Of a DNA stretch of 64,000 bases, positions 33,669 to 41,774 are shown piece after piece (within the stretch, counting starts at the first letter, position 1; each line of letters begins with the position of its first letter). The stretch spans positions 7,812,001 to 7,876,000 of the forward strand of contig NZ_CP109007.1 of the NCBI RefSeq assembly GCF_036226665.1, given 5' to 3'. The notes beneath the pieces were generated by a model. That model ran no database searches. It saw only the letters and a program-made list of their open reading frames with translations, and had not been told where the DNA came from. The translations under genes were made by a program, and so were the position numbers. The DNA is from Streptomyces sp. NBC_00691 (GTDB taxonomy: Bacteria > Actinomycetota > Actinomycetes > Streptomycetales > Streptomycetaceae).

Positions 33669-34876
33669 CGGGCGGCCGTCCCGCGACCGGACCCCGCCGG
33701 GGCGGCGGCCGTCTCCCGGTACGGAGCCCCGGTCACCTGGCGCAGAAGTTCGCTGAGGCGTTCGACGCCGGGGCCGCGCAGACCCGCCGAGGCCAGGTGG
33801 CGTTCCGATGCCCGAAGCAGGCGCTCGATGCGCCGTTCGACCAGAGCAGGGGCTCCGGTGGACCGCAGGACCTCGCGGATCGTGGCCAGATCGGTCTCGG
33901 AGAGGCGAGCGGTCTCCCGCGACGAACGCAGGAGGTCCGTCACCGTGCTCGAGCCGGTGGCCCGGGCACGGGAGTGGGCCAGGGCCAGGAGGTACGTCGC
34001 CTTGCCGGAGCGGATGTCCTCACCCGCCGGCTTACCGGTCACCTCGGGGGCGCCGAACACCCCCAGCAGGTCGTTGCGGAGCTGGAAGGCGATGCCGGCG
34101 TACCGACCGGCGACGGTCAGTTCCCGGGTGGTCGGTTCGTCCGCGCCCGCCACCGCCGAGCCCAGGGCGATCGGGTGTTCCACCGAGTAGCGGGCGGTCT
34201 TCAGGCATACGGTGCGGATGGCCTGGACCTGTGAGCGGGCGAAGGTCGCCTGCCCGTGCAGGTCGAGGTACTGGCCGGCGATCATTTCCGTGCGCATGGC
34301 CCGCCAGATCCGCAGAACGGTCGCGCGTGTCGCGGGGGCGAGGTCGACGGCGGCCACGAGGTCGTCGGCCCACGACAGCGCAAGGTCTCCGGCGAGTACC
34401 GCGGCCGACCTGGGGAAGCCGTACGGCTCCGGCGGCTCGGTGACCGAGGGGTACCTGAGTGCGATCTGTGTGTGGAGGGACGGCCTCCCGCGACGCACCG
34501 CCGACTCGTCCATCACGTCGTCGTGGACCAGCGCGCAGCTCTGGATCAGCTCGAGTGCGGAGGCGATGCGCAGGGCCCCGGCTGCCGCGTCGTCACCACC
34601 GCCGGAGGCCCGCAGGGCCCACCACAGGAATCGGGGCCGGATGAGTGATCCCCCGGCCAGGGTGAAGGCCACGAGGCGTTCCGCCACATCGGCGGCGAAG
34701 ACGGCGTCGAGCGACCGGCTGTAGTCCACGAAGTCGGCACAGCAGGTCCTCAGGTCCTCGATGACGGCGCCGGCCACATCGGCGTCGACCGCAGCGGCGG
34801 AGAGCGGAGAGGGCGTGCGTGGGGCCGGGGGTGGGGCGGCCGAGGTGGGGCGGTGTACAACCGACTCCGCGGGCAT
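33665..34876 (-). CDS. crtE: Geranylgeranyl diphosphate synthase CrtE
   Basis: A 403-residue polyprenyl synthase. The first Asp-rich motif is LVHDDVMDESAVRRGRPSLH. The second region reads GIAFQLRNDLLGVFGAPEVT, where related proteins usually have DDLLG; the first Asp is Asn here. Other family motifs (GSLIRPRFLWWAL, EMIAGQYLDL, GKPAGEDIRSGKATYLLALA) are intact. Start: ATG at 34876 with GGAGG five bases upstream is preferred over the in-frame GTG at 34912, which lacks a site. It is the first gene of the leftward crt operon. GGPP product specificity is from family and context. Confidence 0.9.
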   Translation of the reverse strand: MPAESVVHRPTSAAPPPAPRTPSPLSAAAVDADVAGAVIEDLRTCCADFVDYSRSLDAVFAADVAERLVAFTLAGGSLIRPRFLWWALRASGGGDDAAAGALRIASALELIQSCALVHDDVMDESAVRRGRPSLHTQIALRYPSVTEPPEPYGFPRSAAVLAGDLALSWADDLVAAVDLAPATRATVLRIWRAMRTEMIAGQYLDLHGQATFARSQVQAIRTVCLKTARYSVEHPIALGSAVAGADEPTTRELTVAGRYAGIAFQLRNDLLGVFGAPEVTGKPAGEDIRSGKATYLLALAHSRARATGSSTVTDLLRSSRETARLSETDLATIREVLRSTGAPALVERRIERLLRASERHLASAGLRGPGVERLSELLRQVTGAPYRETAAAPAGSGRGTAAR

Positions 34877-35238
34877 TCTGTCCTCCGTGTCATGGATGGG
34901 GGTGCTTTCCACCTGTTCTGTTACTCGGCGGCGGACGGACGCATGCGGAAGCGCTCGCGCGTGACGCGGTCTATGCGTCCCCGCGAGGTGAAGGGCTGAG
35001 ACGGTAATCGGCGCGATCCACCCGAAGGGGCGCAGTCGAAGAGCGGGTTGGGGCCGCCATCGAGCACCTCGTCGCGTGGTGCGGACGCGGGCCGTAGCCG
35101 CCGTCGGAAGCAGGGAGGGCGGTGCCAGGCCCCGGGGTCCCCCCCCGCACGCAGGGCCAGGACGGCCCCATGGCGCCGGACTGCTCTGATGTCCGCGTCC
35201 TCACCGAGGCCGAACCTGCCCTGCTCGACGGCACAACC
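34877..35238. other. Upstream region of the crtEIBV operon
   Basis: This gap should contain the crtE promoter. I could not assign -10/-35 boxes with confidence, and no litS/litR light-regulation genes are in the window. The right part (35041-35238) is low-information sequence that merges into the LysA-like relic. No intact gene seen. Confidence 0.4.
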
Positions 35239-35612
35239 AGGTGGTCACCGACTTCGGCCGGTCGCTGCTCGCCAAGAACGGCTTCACCGCGGCGGTGGTC
35301 GAGTACGTCAAGACCTCGGGCGGCCGACGGATCGCGCTCATCCATGCCGGAGCGCAGATCGCGACCCGTACGGTGCTCATGCCCGACGTCTGGCCCGTGC
35401 GGACCACCGGTCACGCCCCGGACGGCATGCTCGACACGACTCCCGCGGTGCCCCAGGACGTCGCCGGGCTCCTGTGCTTCGCGGGGGACGTGGTGGCGTA
35501 CGAACGCTTAAGGCCCTGGCGTAAGGCGACCTCGTCGTGTTGCACGACACCGGGGCCTACTGCTTTTCCGCGCCGTGGGTACAACAACTTTCCGCGACCG
35601 GGGAGCCGGGGA
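35239..35612 (+). pseudogene. C-terminal relic of a LysA-like PLP decarboxylase
   Basis: Frame 1 reads SLLAKNGFTAAVVEYVKTSG, RRIALIHAGAQIATRTVLMP and AVPQDVAGLLCFAGDVVAYE, then the frame shifts into GDLVVLHDTGAYCFSAPW and shifts back to YNNFPRPGSRG. This is the C-terminal half of diaminopimelate-decarboxylase-like fold-III PLP enzymes (EPGRSLLAKNG..., CFAGD, GDLVVLHDTGAY, YN...P). The EPGR motif has become DFGR. Two frameshifts and the loss of the barrel half make it a pseudogene. Confidence 0.82.
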
Positions 35613-35632
35613 CACCGTGCTCGTTCCGGTGC

Positions 35633-35965
35633 GCACGCCTTCGTCCCCACCTTGAGCCTGCTCCATACGGCAGGCGCACTGGCCCGCACCGGTCAGCTCG
35701 ACCTTCCGCTGCGGATCGCGACCGCCTCCTGCGCGGTGGTCGCGGGTGACTTCCTCGGCCACCACACGGGCCGTGTGCTCGGCCCCCGCCGGCGCACCGG
35801 CCGCCTGGGCCGCCGTCTGCCCGACGCCGCATGGCAGCGCACCGAAGGGCTGATGGCCCGTCGCGGTAGCCAGGCCGCCCTGTTCTCCCGCTTACTGCCG
35901 GTGACCAGTCGCGCCACCACAGCCGGAGCCGCACGCCGTCACCGGCTGCGCGCCGGGAGCGGGCA
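35633..35965 (+). pseudogene. Relic of a DedA family membrane protein
   Basis: The frame AFVPTLSLLHTAGALARTGQ, LDLPLRIATASCAVVAGDFL, GHHTGRVLGP and AAWQRTEGLMARRGSQAALF followed by SRLLPVTSR corresponds to the central part of DedA/SNARE-associated membrane proteins (P.ES.L..AG, GD..GY..GR..G, FxxxHG..-like and SRFLPVVR). Only about 110 residues persist, and N- and C-terminal helices are gone. It is fused in frame with the LysA-like relic, creating a misleading long open frame. Confidence 0.75.
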
Positions 35966-36032
35966 GAGTTCTTCTCCGCAGCCGCTCTGGCAGGCTGACG
36001 CTCAACGGCCTCACCGCGGGGGAGCCGGGGCG

Positions 36033-36533
36033 CTATCGCGGCCGATTGCGCCGGACGAGGGAGAAGTTGAGAGCCGTGGCGAAGAGACACCAGGCGGCAT
36101 AGGGGGCGAGTGCCGCGGCAGCCGTGCGGTCGGTGCGGGCGAGCCGGCGGATGAGGAGGGCGTTGCTGACGTCGAGGAGCGTGATGCCGACCAAACCTGC
36201 CCGTGGGCTTCTGAACCGGAAGAACAGATGGTTCCACGTGGCGTTCAGCGCCAGATTCGCGCCCAGAGCGGCTGCCGATCGCGTGCGCTCAGTGGAGGCG
36301 GCCCGGCTGATCCCTCGACCGCCGGCCCATGCGAGCGACGCGTACAGAGGAGTCCACACCGCACCGAAAGCCCAGGACGGCGGCTGCCACTCCGGCTTGT
36401 CCAGCTCTCTGTACCAGTCGCTGTCCGCGTCGACCGCCCGGGATCCGGCCACCGCCGCCGCGGCTACGGCCACTGCGGCGAAGGTGTAGCTCTTGCGCCG
36501 GTCGCCCCTGGCGGTGCGTGTCTGCTGATTCAT
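36033..36533 (-). CDS. tspO: TspO/MBR family tryptophan-rich sensory protein
   Basis: A 166-residue membrane protein with the TspO signature: WYRELDKPEWQPPSWAFG, AVWTPLYASLAWAGGRGISR, LGANLALNATWNHLFFRFRS and a final ALAPYAAWCLFATALNFSLV helix. Four to five spans are visible, as in the family. TspO proteins bind tetrapyrroles and affect carotenoid or stress gene expression in photosynthetic bacteria. Its location near the crt cluster fits a photo-oxidative stress theme, though the two decayed genes lie between. Start ATG at 36533; ribosome binding site weak. Confidence 0.85.
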   Translation of the reverse strand: MNQQTRTARGDRRKSYTFAAVAVAAAAVAGSRAVDADSDWYRELDKPEWQPPSWAFGAVWTPLYASLAWAGGRGISRAASTERTRSAAALGANLALNATWNHLFFRFRSPRAGLVGITLLDVSNALLIRRLARTDRTAAAALAPYAAWCLFATALNFSLVRRNRPR

Positions 36534-36718
36534 GATTCTCACGCAACACGTATGCCCGCGATCCGGGGGGATGCTCCGCCTGCGCGGTCCGGGAGGGGGC
36601 GGCGATTCACTCCGCTGGACGGCCCCGCCATGAGCCGCCGCAGCGGCAGTATCGACCCCGGCCTGCTGCTGTGGCCCCAGACGGACCCACGCGCTGAGAC
36701 CCGACGACCGACACCGTC

Positions 36719-36763
36719 ACGAGGCCGGTCCCGGCACCCAGGGGGTGCCGGGACCGGCCTCGT
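36719..36763 (-). terminator. Strong hairpin terminator
   Basis: Arms of 21 bases (36719-36739 and 36743-36763) pair perfectly around a three-base loop, 16 bp beyond the stop of the leftward PRC-barrel gene. This is one of the clearest terminators in the window. Confidence 0.8.
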
Positions 36764-36778
36764 CGTGCGGGAACGCGA

Positions 36779-37147
36779 TCAGGCGGGTCGGCCGCCGAAG
36801 GGAGGGCCGGAGCTGTAGTACGTGCCCAGATCCTCCCGGTACCCGGCGTCGCCGAGGTGCTTGTCCCGGTGGAACTCGGGGGCGTTCTTGATCTGTTCCT
36901 TGGTGCGGTCGACGTAGATCTTCTGGTCCTCCGTGTCGATCCTGACGACGGTGGCGGCCGGCAGCAGGACCTCCTTGCCGAAGATCCATACGCCGGTGTC
37001 CACGACCAGGTAGGCGTCACCGACCTCGTCGGAGTGCTTGTCGACCTTGCCGATGCTGCCGTCGGCCGCCTCGACCTTGTAGCCGGTCAGATCGTCACCG
37101 GCCAGGCGGCCCGCGGTCGGCTGGTAGCTCCACACATGCTCAGTCAC
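36779..37147 (-). CDS. PRC-barrel domain protein
   Basis: A 122-residue soluble protein. A PRC-barrel covers residues about 12-85: LTGYKVEAADGSIGKVDKHS, DAYLVVDTGVWIFGKEVLLP and TVVRIDTEDQKIYVDRTKEQ; a polar tail with GGRPA ends it. The start is a GTG with GGAGGAG about eleven bases upstream; the frame continues 46 codons further but those overlap the divergent gene's leader. PRC-barrels mediate protein or RNA contacts and are common in stress genes of Streptomyces; no specific role can be given. It is divergent from the YbdK-type ligase gene. Confidence 0.8.
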   Translation of the reverse strand: MTEHVWSYQPTAGRLAGDDLTGYKVEAADGSIGKVDKHSDEVGDAYLVVDTGVWIFGKEVLLPAATVVRIDTEDQKIYVDRTKEQIKNAPEFHRDKHLGDAGYREDLGTYYSSGPPFGGRPA

Positions 37148-37416
37148 GCGAAAGACAACTCCTCCGGTCAACGGGAGACGGCGGAATGGTGAACTCGCCG
37201 CCGGTCGTCCCTGTTCCGTATGCCGTGTTCGGCGGTTGTACTGCGTTCCGCCTGGGCTTCGCCTTCCCCGCCGTCCCGGCTCCACGCACCCGGATCGAGA
37301 GAGGGGGGCGGGTGGTCACAGACGCCTCCAGCGGGGAGAACGCACGGGCGGCGGCATGGTCGAGGGGAGGCAGGGCAGGTGCGGGATACCTGACGGTTCG
37401 ATCCACGGGCGGCGAC

Positions 37417-38532
37417 ATGCGAAGCGTAGGCGTGGAAGAAGAGCTGCTGCTCGTGGACGCGCACGAGGGCGCCCCGCTCGCGGTGTCGGGGGCCGTGCTG
37501 GCGGCCGCTGACCGCTCGGTTTGGCAGCGCGCCGGCACGAGCGGTCGACGGGACCACGAGTTCGACAAGGAACTGCAGAGGGAGCAGTTGGAGTTCGCCA
37601 CCAAGCCCGTCACCGAGATGGGGGAGCTCCAGGAGGAGATCGTCCGCATCCGTCGCGAGGCGGCCCACCACGCGGCGGATGCCGGCGCCGTGGTGGCGGC
37701 GGTCGCGACGTCTCCGCTGCCCGTCAAGCCGTCGTTGAACGTCGGACGGCGCTACCGGTGGATGGGCGAGCAGTTCGGACTGACGGCGCAGGAGCAGCTG
37801 ACCTGCGGCTGCCACGTGCATGTGTCGGTCGCGTCGGACGACGAGGGTATAGCCGTCCTGGACCGCATCAGACCGTGGCTGGCCGTCCTGACGGCGATGA
37901 GCGCGAACTCGCCTTTCTGGCAGGGCGAGGACAGCGGGTACGGAAGCTATCGCAGCCGAGTGTGGAACCGGTGGCCGTCCGCCGGCCCGGTGGACATCTT
38001 CGGCTCAGCAGACCGCTACCACGAGCAGGTCCGCGCGATGATCGACACCGGGGTGCTGCGCGACGAAGGCATGATCTATTTCGACGCCCGCCTGTCGGCC
38101 TCCTACCCCACGGTGGAGGTACGGGTCGCCGATGTCTGCCTGGACGCCTCCACGCCGGTCCTGCTCGCCGCCCTCGTCCGCGGTCTGGTCGAGACGGCGG
38201 CCCGCGCTTGGCAGGAGGGGCGGCCTCCGGCCAGGATCGGTACGAGTCTGCTGCGACTGGCGTCCTGGCGGGCCGGCCGGTCAGGACTGGATGGTCCCCT
38301 GCTGCACCCTGAGACCATGCGGGAGACGTCTGCCGAGGACGCAGTCGACGCCCTGTACCAGCACGTGTGCGAGGTGTTGAAGGAACAGGGTGATGACGAG
38401 CGGGTCCGGGAAGGCATCGCGCTCCTCCACGAGCGGGGGAACGGCGCCCGCGCGCAGCGCCTGCTGTACGCCGAAGGGCAGGATCTCGCATCCGTCGTCA
38501 CTCGGTGTGCGGAGCTGACCATCAAGCCGTGA
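37417..38532 (+). CDS. YbdK-type carboxylate-amine ligase (glutamate-cysteine ligase GCS2 family)
   Basis: A 371-residue ligase. N-terminus MRSVGVEEELLLVDAHEGAP, then DKELQREQLEFATKPVTEM, TCGCHVHVSVASDDEGIAVL, MSANSPFWQGEDSGYGSYRS, and IYFDARLSASYPTVEVRVAD are diagnostic of the GCS2/YbdK family, with the Glu residues that bind the metal-ATP. Such proteins have weak gamma-glutamylcysteine ligase activity; the true substrates are uncertain. Start: ATG at 37417 begins at the conserved position, but its ribosome binding site is poor; a GTG at 37312 with GAGAGAGGGG would add 35 residues. Confidence 0.85.
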   Translation: MRSVGVEEELLLVDAHEGAPLAVSGAVLAAADRSVWQRAGTSGRRDHEFDKELQREQLEFATKPVTEMGELQEEIVRIRREAAHHAADAGAVVAAVATSPLPVKPSLNVGRRYRWMGEQFGLTAQEQLTCGCHVHVSVASDDEGIAVLDRIRPWLAVLTAMSANSPFWQGEDSGYGSYRSRVWNRWPSAGPVDIFGSADRYHEQVRAMIDTGVLRDEGMIYFDARLSASYPTVEVRVADVCLDASTPVLLAALVRGLVETAARAWQEGRPPARIGTSLLRLASWRAGRSGLDGPLLHPETMRETSAEDAVDALYQHVCEVLKEQGDDERVREGIALLHERGNGARAQRLLYAEGQDLASVVTRCAELTIKP

Positions 38533-38560
38533 GGTGGCGCCGCGCCGGTTCCGTCGCGAC

Positions 38561-38626
38561 GGACCCGAGCCCGACGACGGTGATGTCCTCTGCGGACCCG
38601 AGCCCGACGACGGTGATGTCCTCTGC
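38561..38626. repeat. Exact 33-bp tandem duplication
   Basis: Positions 38561-38593 and 38594-38626 are identical copies of a 33-base unit, just beyond the stop of the YbdK-type gene and outside any convincing gene. The unit is a multiple of three and would encode GPEPDDGDVLC twice, but the surrounding frame has no ribosome binding site. It reads as a recent slippage duplication between convergent genes. Confidence 0.85.
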
Positions 38627-38736
38627 GGGGCTACGGTGGCCGGGCCGGCGTCGCGCGACCTTGCCCGGCGTGGTGTGAGGCACGCGCGTCCGTCAGTCCG
38701 GTCTCACTCGTGCGCGGCCGGGCGCCGCCGCAAGCG

Positions 38737-40326
38737 TCACACGCGTTGCGCGCGGTGGAGGAGGGCGTGGAGGCCGTGTGCGCGCAGGGCGGCCCGGGCG
38801 GCGTTCGCTCCGGGGGCGCCGTGTACGCCGCCGCCGGGGTGGGCGGCGGCGGAGGCGAGGTAGAGGCCCTTCACGGGCGTCTCGGGCCTGCCCGTGCCCG
38901 GGGTGGGGCGGAAGATCACCTGCTGGTGCAGGGCGGTGGTGCCGTTGTTGATGGCGCCGTTGTGGAGGTTCTCGTCCATGGCCTGGAGGGTGGTGGGGGC
39001 CAGGATCCGCCGGGCGCCGATGAGCCCGCGGAAACCGGGCGCGAAGCGCTCCACCTGTGCTTCGACGCGGTCGGCCATGGCTTCCCGTTCGCTGGCGTCC
39101 CAGCGGCCGGTGATGCGATCGGTTCCTGCGTCGGAGGTGATGTGCTGCGGGAGGTGGGTGTAGGCCCAGGCCGACTCCGTGCCGGCCGGTGAGCGGGTGG
39201 GGTCCGCCGTGGTCATCTGGCCGAACAGGACGAACGGCTCGTCGGGGACCTGCCTCATGGCGATCTGCGAGGCGAACCGCGTCAGGCCGTCGACGCCGTC
39301 GGCCACATGGACCGTCCCCGCCCCGGCGGCCTGCGGCGCCGTCCACGGCACCGGGCGGGTCAGCGCCCAGTCGACCTTGAAGGTCGCGAAGTCCCACTGG
39401 AACCGTTCCAGGTCCTGTATCAGCCGGCCCGGAAGATGCTCCTCACCCACGAGGTCCCGGTACAGGGCAGGTGCTGACGTGTCGGCCAGGACCGCCCTGC
39501 GAGCGTCGACCGTCTCTCCGCCCGCGGTCCGGACCCCGGCCACCGTGCCACCGCGTACGACGACGGACGCGACGCGCTCCCCGCAGCGCAGGACACCTCC
39601 GCGGCGCCGCAGGCGGCTCACGAGCGCCGCGGTCAGGGCGCCGGCGCCGCCGACGGGGACCGGGAAGCCGTGGCTCTGCCCGAGCATCGACATCAACCAG
39701 CCGAAACCACCACTCCCTGCCGCCTCCGGGGCCAGATCGGAGTGCAGGGCGTTGCCGGCGAGCAGGAGCCGGCCCCCGTCCCCGGCGAACTCCTCCTCGC
39801 CCAGTCGGCGTACCGGCAGGGACAGCTTCCGTGCCAGCCGCAGGCCCCCGGACGTACGAAGTCTCGCAGCGAGCCGGATTCCGGAGCGGATCGGCGGGAA
39901 GGGCGTGAACAGGGCTTGCAGGAGGTCCGGCCCCACCCTGGCCCACGTCCGGTACAGGTTCTCCCAGGCGTCGGCGTCGGCGACGGCGAAGTCGGCCAGG
40001 CCGGCACAGGTGTCCTGTACGCGGCGCTCCAGCACCGCGCACCGGCCGTCCGGCAGCGGGTGGGCGAGCACGGACGGGGCGTGGCTCCACCGCAGCCCCT
40101 CCTCGGCCAGGCCGAGACCCGCGAGGACGGGAGAGGCGGCGGCGAGCGGATAGAAGGCGCTGAAGACATCCGAGACGTAGTCCGGGTGCACCCCGCGGTC
40201 ACTGCGTACGGCTCCTCCGGGCTCGTCCTGCGCCTCCAGGACCTCCACGCTCCACCCCGCGTCGAGCAGGAGGTTCGCAGCCACCAAACCGTTGGGGCCG
40301 GCGCCGATCACCACCGCGTCAGGCAC
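38737..40326 (-). CDS. CrtI/PYROXD2-like FAD-dependent oxidoreductase
   Basis: A 529-residue flavoprotein: AVVIGAGPNGLVAANLLLDA and EAQDEPGGAVRSDRGVHPDY at the N-terminus; SMLGQSHGFPVPVGGAGALT in the middle; and a C-terminal FAD-tail AAAHPGGGVHGAPGANAARA. The layout is that of phytoene-desaturase-like proteins of the PYROXD2 group, common in actinobacteria. The substrate is unknown. GTG start at 40326 overlaps the 3' end of the SRPBCC gene by eight bases, so they are co-translated. Despite the crt cluster nearby it is not a recognised carotenoid step. Confidence 0.84.
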   Translation of the reverse strand: MPDAVVIGAGPNGLVAANLLLDAGWSVEVLEAQDEPGGAVRSDRGVHPDYVSDVFSAFYPLAAASPVLAGLGLAEEGLRWSHAPSVLAHPLPDGRCAVLERRVQDTCAGLADFAVADADAWENLYRTWARVGPDLLQALFTPFPPIRSGIRLAARLRTSGGLRLARKLSLPVRRLGEEEFAGDGGRLLLAGNALHSDLAPEAAGSGGFGWLMSMLGQSHGFPVPVGGAGALTAALVSRLRRRGGVLRCGERVASVVVRGGTVAGVRTAGGETVDARRAVLADTSAPALYRDLVGEEHLPGRLIQDLERFQWDFATFKVDWALTRPVPWTAPQAAGAGTVHVADGVDGLTRFASQIAMRQVPDEPFVLFGQMTTADPTRSPAGTESAWAYTHLPQHITSDAGTDRITGRWDASEREAMADRVEAQVERFAPGFRGLIGARRILAPTTLQAMDENLHNGAINNGTTALHQQVIFRPTPGTGRPETPVKGLYLASAAAHPGGGVHGAPGANAARAALRAHGLHALLHRAQRV

Positions 40327-40771
40327 GGAGCACCTCGCCGGGCTGCCGTTCCACGACTCCGGCCAGGCGGGCCAGCATGCCCCGGTGCCGGAACTGGAGG
40401 GCCGTCTCGGTCACGGAGTTGTGCAGGGAGCCGCCCAGGCCGCGCAAGGGGTGCTCGTCGCAGACGACGAGGGTCTCCTCACCCCAAGGCCGGAGCTGGA
40501 GGAAGATCCTCGCGGTGCCCAGCGCCTTGAACGACGCCTCCAGCTCCAGCTCCTCGCCGGGTTGCCGGTGACGTACCGTCGTCACCCCTTCGGCCGACCA
40601 GGGGCCCAGCCGCACCGTGTAGCGGAGCCGGGATCCGACCGCGGGCCAGAGCTGATCGAGCGGCGTGGACTCCGACGGTCCCACCACCCACTCCCCGTAC
40701 AGGGTCGGGTCGGCGAGCACGGCCCACACGCTTTGAGGAGGGCGCCGGATAAGTCGATGACGTACGGCCAC
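40319..40771 (-). CDS. SRPBCC (START-like) family protein
   Basis: A 150-residue ligand-binding fold: VAVRHRLIRRPPQSVWAVLA, LYGEWVVGPSESTPLDQLWP, RYTVRLGPWSAEGVTTVRHR and FLQLRPWGEETLVVCDEHPL follow the helix-grip pattern of polyketide-cyclase/SRPBCC proteins. Start is decided by the ribosome binding site: AGAAGGAG sits five bases before the GTG at 40771, and those bases would themselves be coding if the ATG at 40789 were used. It is co-translated with the oxidoreductase downstream, so it may bind or deliver that enzyme's hydrophobic substrate. Confidence 0.82.
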   Translation of the reverse strand: MAVRHRLIRRPPQSVWAVLADPTLYGEWVVGPSESTPLDQLWPAVGSRLRYTVRLGPWSAEGVTTVRHRQPGEELELEASFKALGTARIFLQLRPWGEETLVVCDEHPLRGLGGSLHNSVTETALQFRHRGMLARLAGVVERQPGEVLRA

Positions 40772-40872
40772 GGGAACTCCTTCTGCCATGGAACGAATGG
40801 ACGGGGCGCGTCGCTTGCGACGTACCTGCGCCGGGGAGGCGTGGAGCCGGCCCCGAGGATGCCGCTCCGTGG

Positions 40873-41202
40873 TCAGTGGCCGAGGGCGTTCTTGAGCTGC
40901 TGCTTGGTCATGGTGGAGCGGCCCTCGATGCCGCGCTTCCTGGCCTCCCGGTAGAGGTCGTCCTTGGTGCGTTCGGCGGAACTGCCGCCTCCATGGGACT
41001 TCTCGCCGCCGCGCTGCGAGGCGGACTTGCCCTGCGTGGAACTGCGGCTCGCGGTCTTGCTCTCGCCGGAGCGGGCACGTTCCTTGTTCACCGTGCGGGA
41101 GGCCATCTCCTCGGCGCGACTCTCCGACATGCCGCGCTTCTCGCCCGACTCCTTGATGTGTTCGTACTGACGCTCGCGCTTGGGGCTGGAACCTCGGGGC
41201 AT
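40873..41202 (-). CDS. Small basic plasmid-stabilisation-type protein
   Basis: A 109-residue highly charged protein starting MPRGSSPKRERQYEHIKESG, followed by EMASRTVNKERARSGESKTA and a C-terminal SAP/Rho-N-like KDDLYREARKRGIEGRSTMT KQQLKNAL. Relatives are annotated plasmid stabilisation protein or DUF7218 in actinobacteria. The C-terminal helices probably bind nucleic acid. ATG at 41202 has AAGGG nine bases upstream; the longer frame start at 41217 is weaker. No partner gene is adjacent. Confidence 0.78.
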   Translation of the reverse strand: MPRGSSPKRERQYEHIKESGEKRGMSESRAEEMASRTVNKERARSGESKTASRSSTQGKSASQRGGEKSHGGGSSAERTKDDLYREARKRGIEGRSTMTKQQLKNALGH

Positions 41203-41341
41203 GACGGAACCCTTCATCGCGGTGTGATGTCACAGTCATGCTGCGCGTACCCCGATAACGGCGCATCTCACGCAATCCGAATATTTCTCTCGCTGAGGAG
41301 TCGCGCCCCCGTCGGGGCACAAGGGGGGCCTGGATCTCGGT

Positions 41342-41662
41342 CGTCCCAGGGGACGTGCGCAGGTGCTGCGTGGCCTGACCGGTCCGGGCCACGGATGGCG
41401 GAGGCATCCGGCGGTGCCGATGTGGGCGAGGTGCGAGGAGGCTCTCGTCCGGTACGGGCTGGAGATCTGCGGTGTGTGGATCACGGAGGGGCACGCCGGT
41501 ACCTGAGCCGTCACCCCGGTCCAGGACTTCCGGGAGTGGCAGCCGGGAGGCGCGCTGCGGGCGCCGGAGCAGTTGGCCGCCGACAGGGACCTGCCGCCGT
41601 GGTGGGGCGCACCGGACCTCCATCGAAGCCGTCAGCCCGCTCTGGTGCGCAAGGTGGATTGA
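41342..41662 (+). pseudogene. Relic of an MSMEG_6728-family (pyrimidine-dimer-glycosylase-like) protein
   Basis: One frame reads QVLRGLTGPGHGWRRHPAVP, MWARCEEALVRYGLEICGVW and, after an in-frame TGA, LPPWWGAPDLHRSRQPALVR. This matches the conserved core of MSMEG_6728-type proteins related to T4 endonuclease V (RHPAV.MW.GYE.AL..YG..IC..W, PWW.....H.SHQSALVRK). The N-terminus, the end of the protein and the active frame are missing, so it is a pseudogene. Confidence 0.72.
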
Positions 41663-41774
41663 GAGTCCCTTCAAGGCGACGGCACCCGTGGTGCATGGGA
41701 CACCAGTGCCGGGGCAGGCGAGGTGCCGGGGCCATCGGCCGCCGGAACTCCGCCGTGTGTGAAGGAGCGAGATC

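Noticed and set aside
34877..34990. Light-inducible LitS-type promoter upstream of crtE
   Set aside because: No box pattern could be recognised with confidence, so no promoter is claimed.
35241..36818. Single 525-residue hypothetical protein
   Set aside because: It joins two unrelated relics (LysA-like and DedA) and then runs antisense to tspO; not one gene.
38534..38863. Small gene containing the 33-bp tandem repeat
   Set aside because: No ribosome binding site, Arg-rich low-quality tail, and antisense overlap with the well-supported flavoprotein gene.
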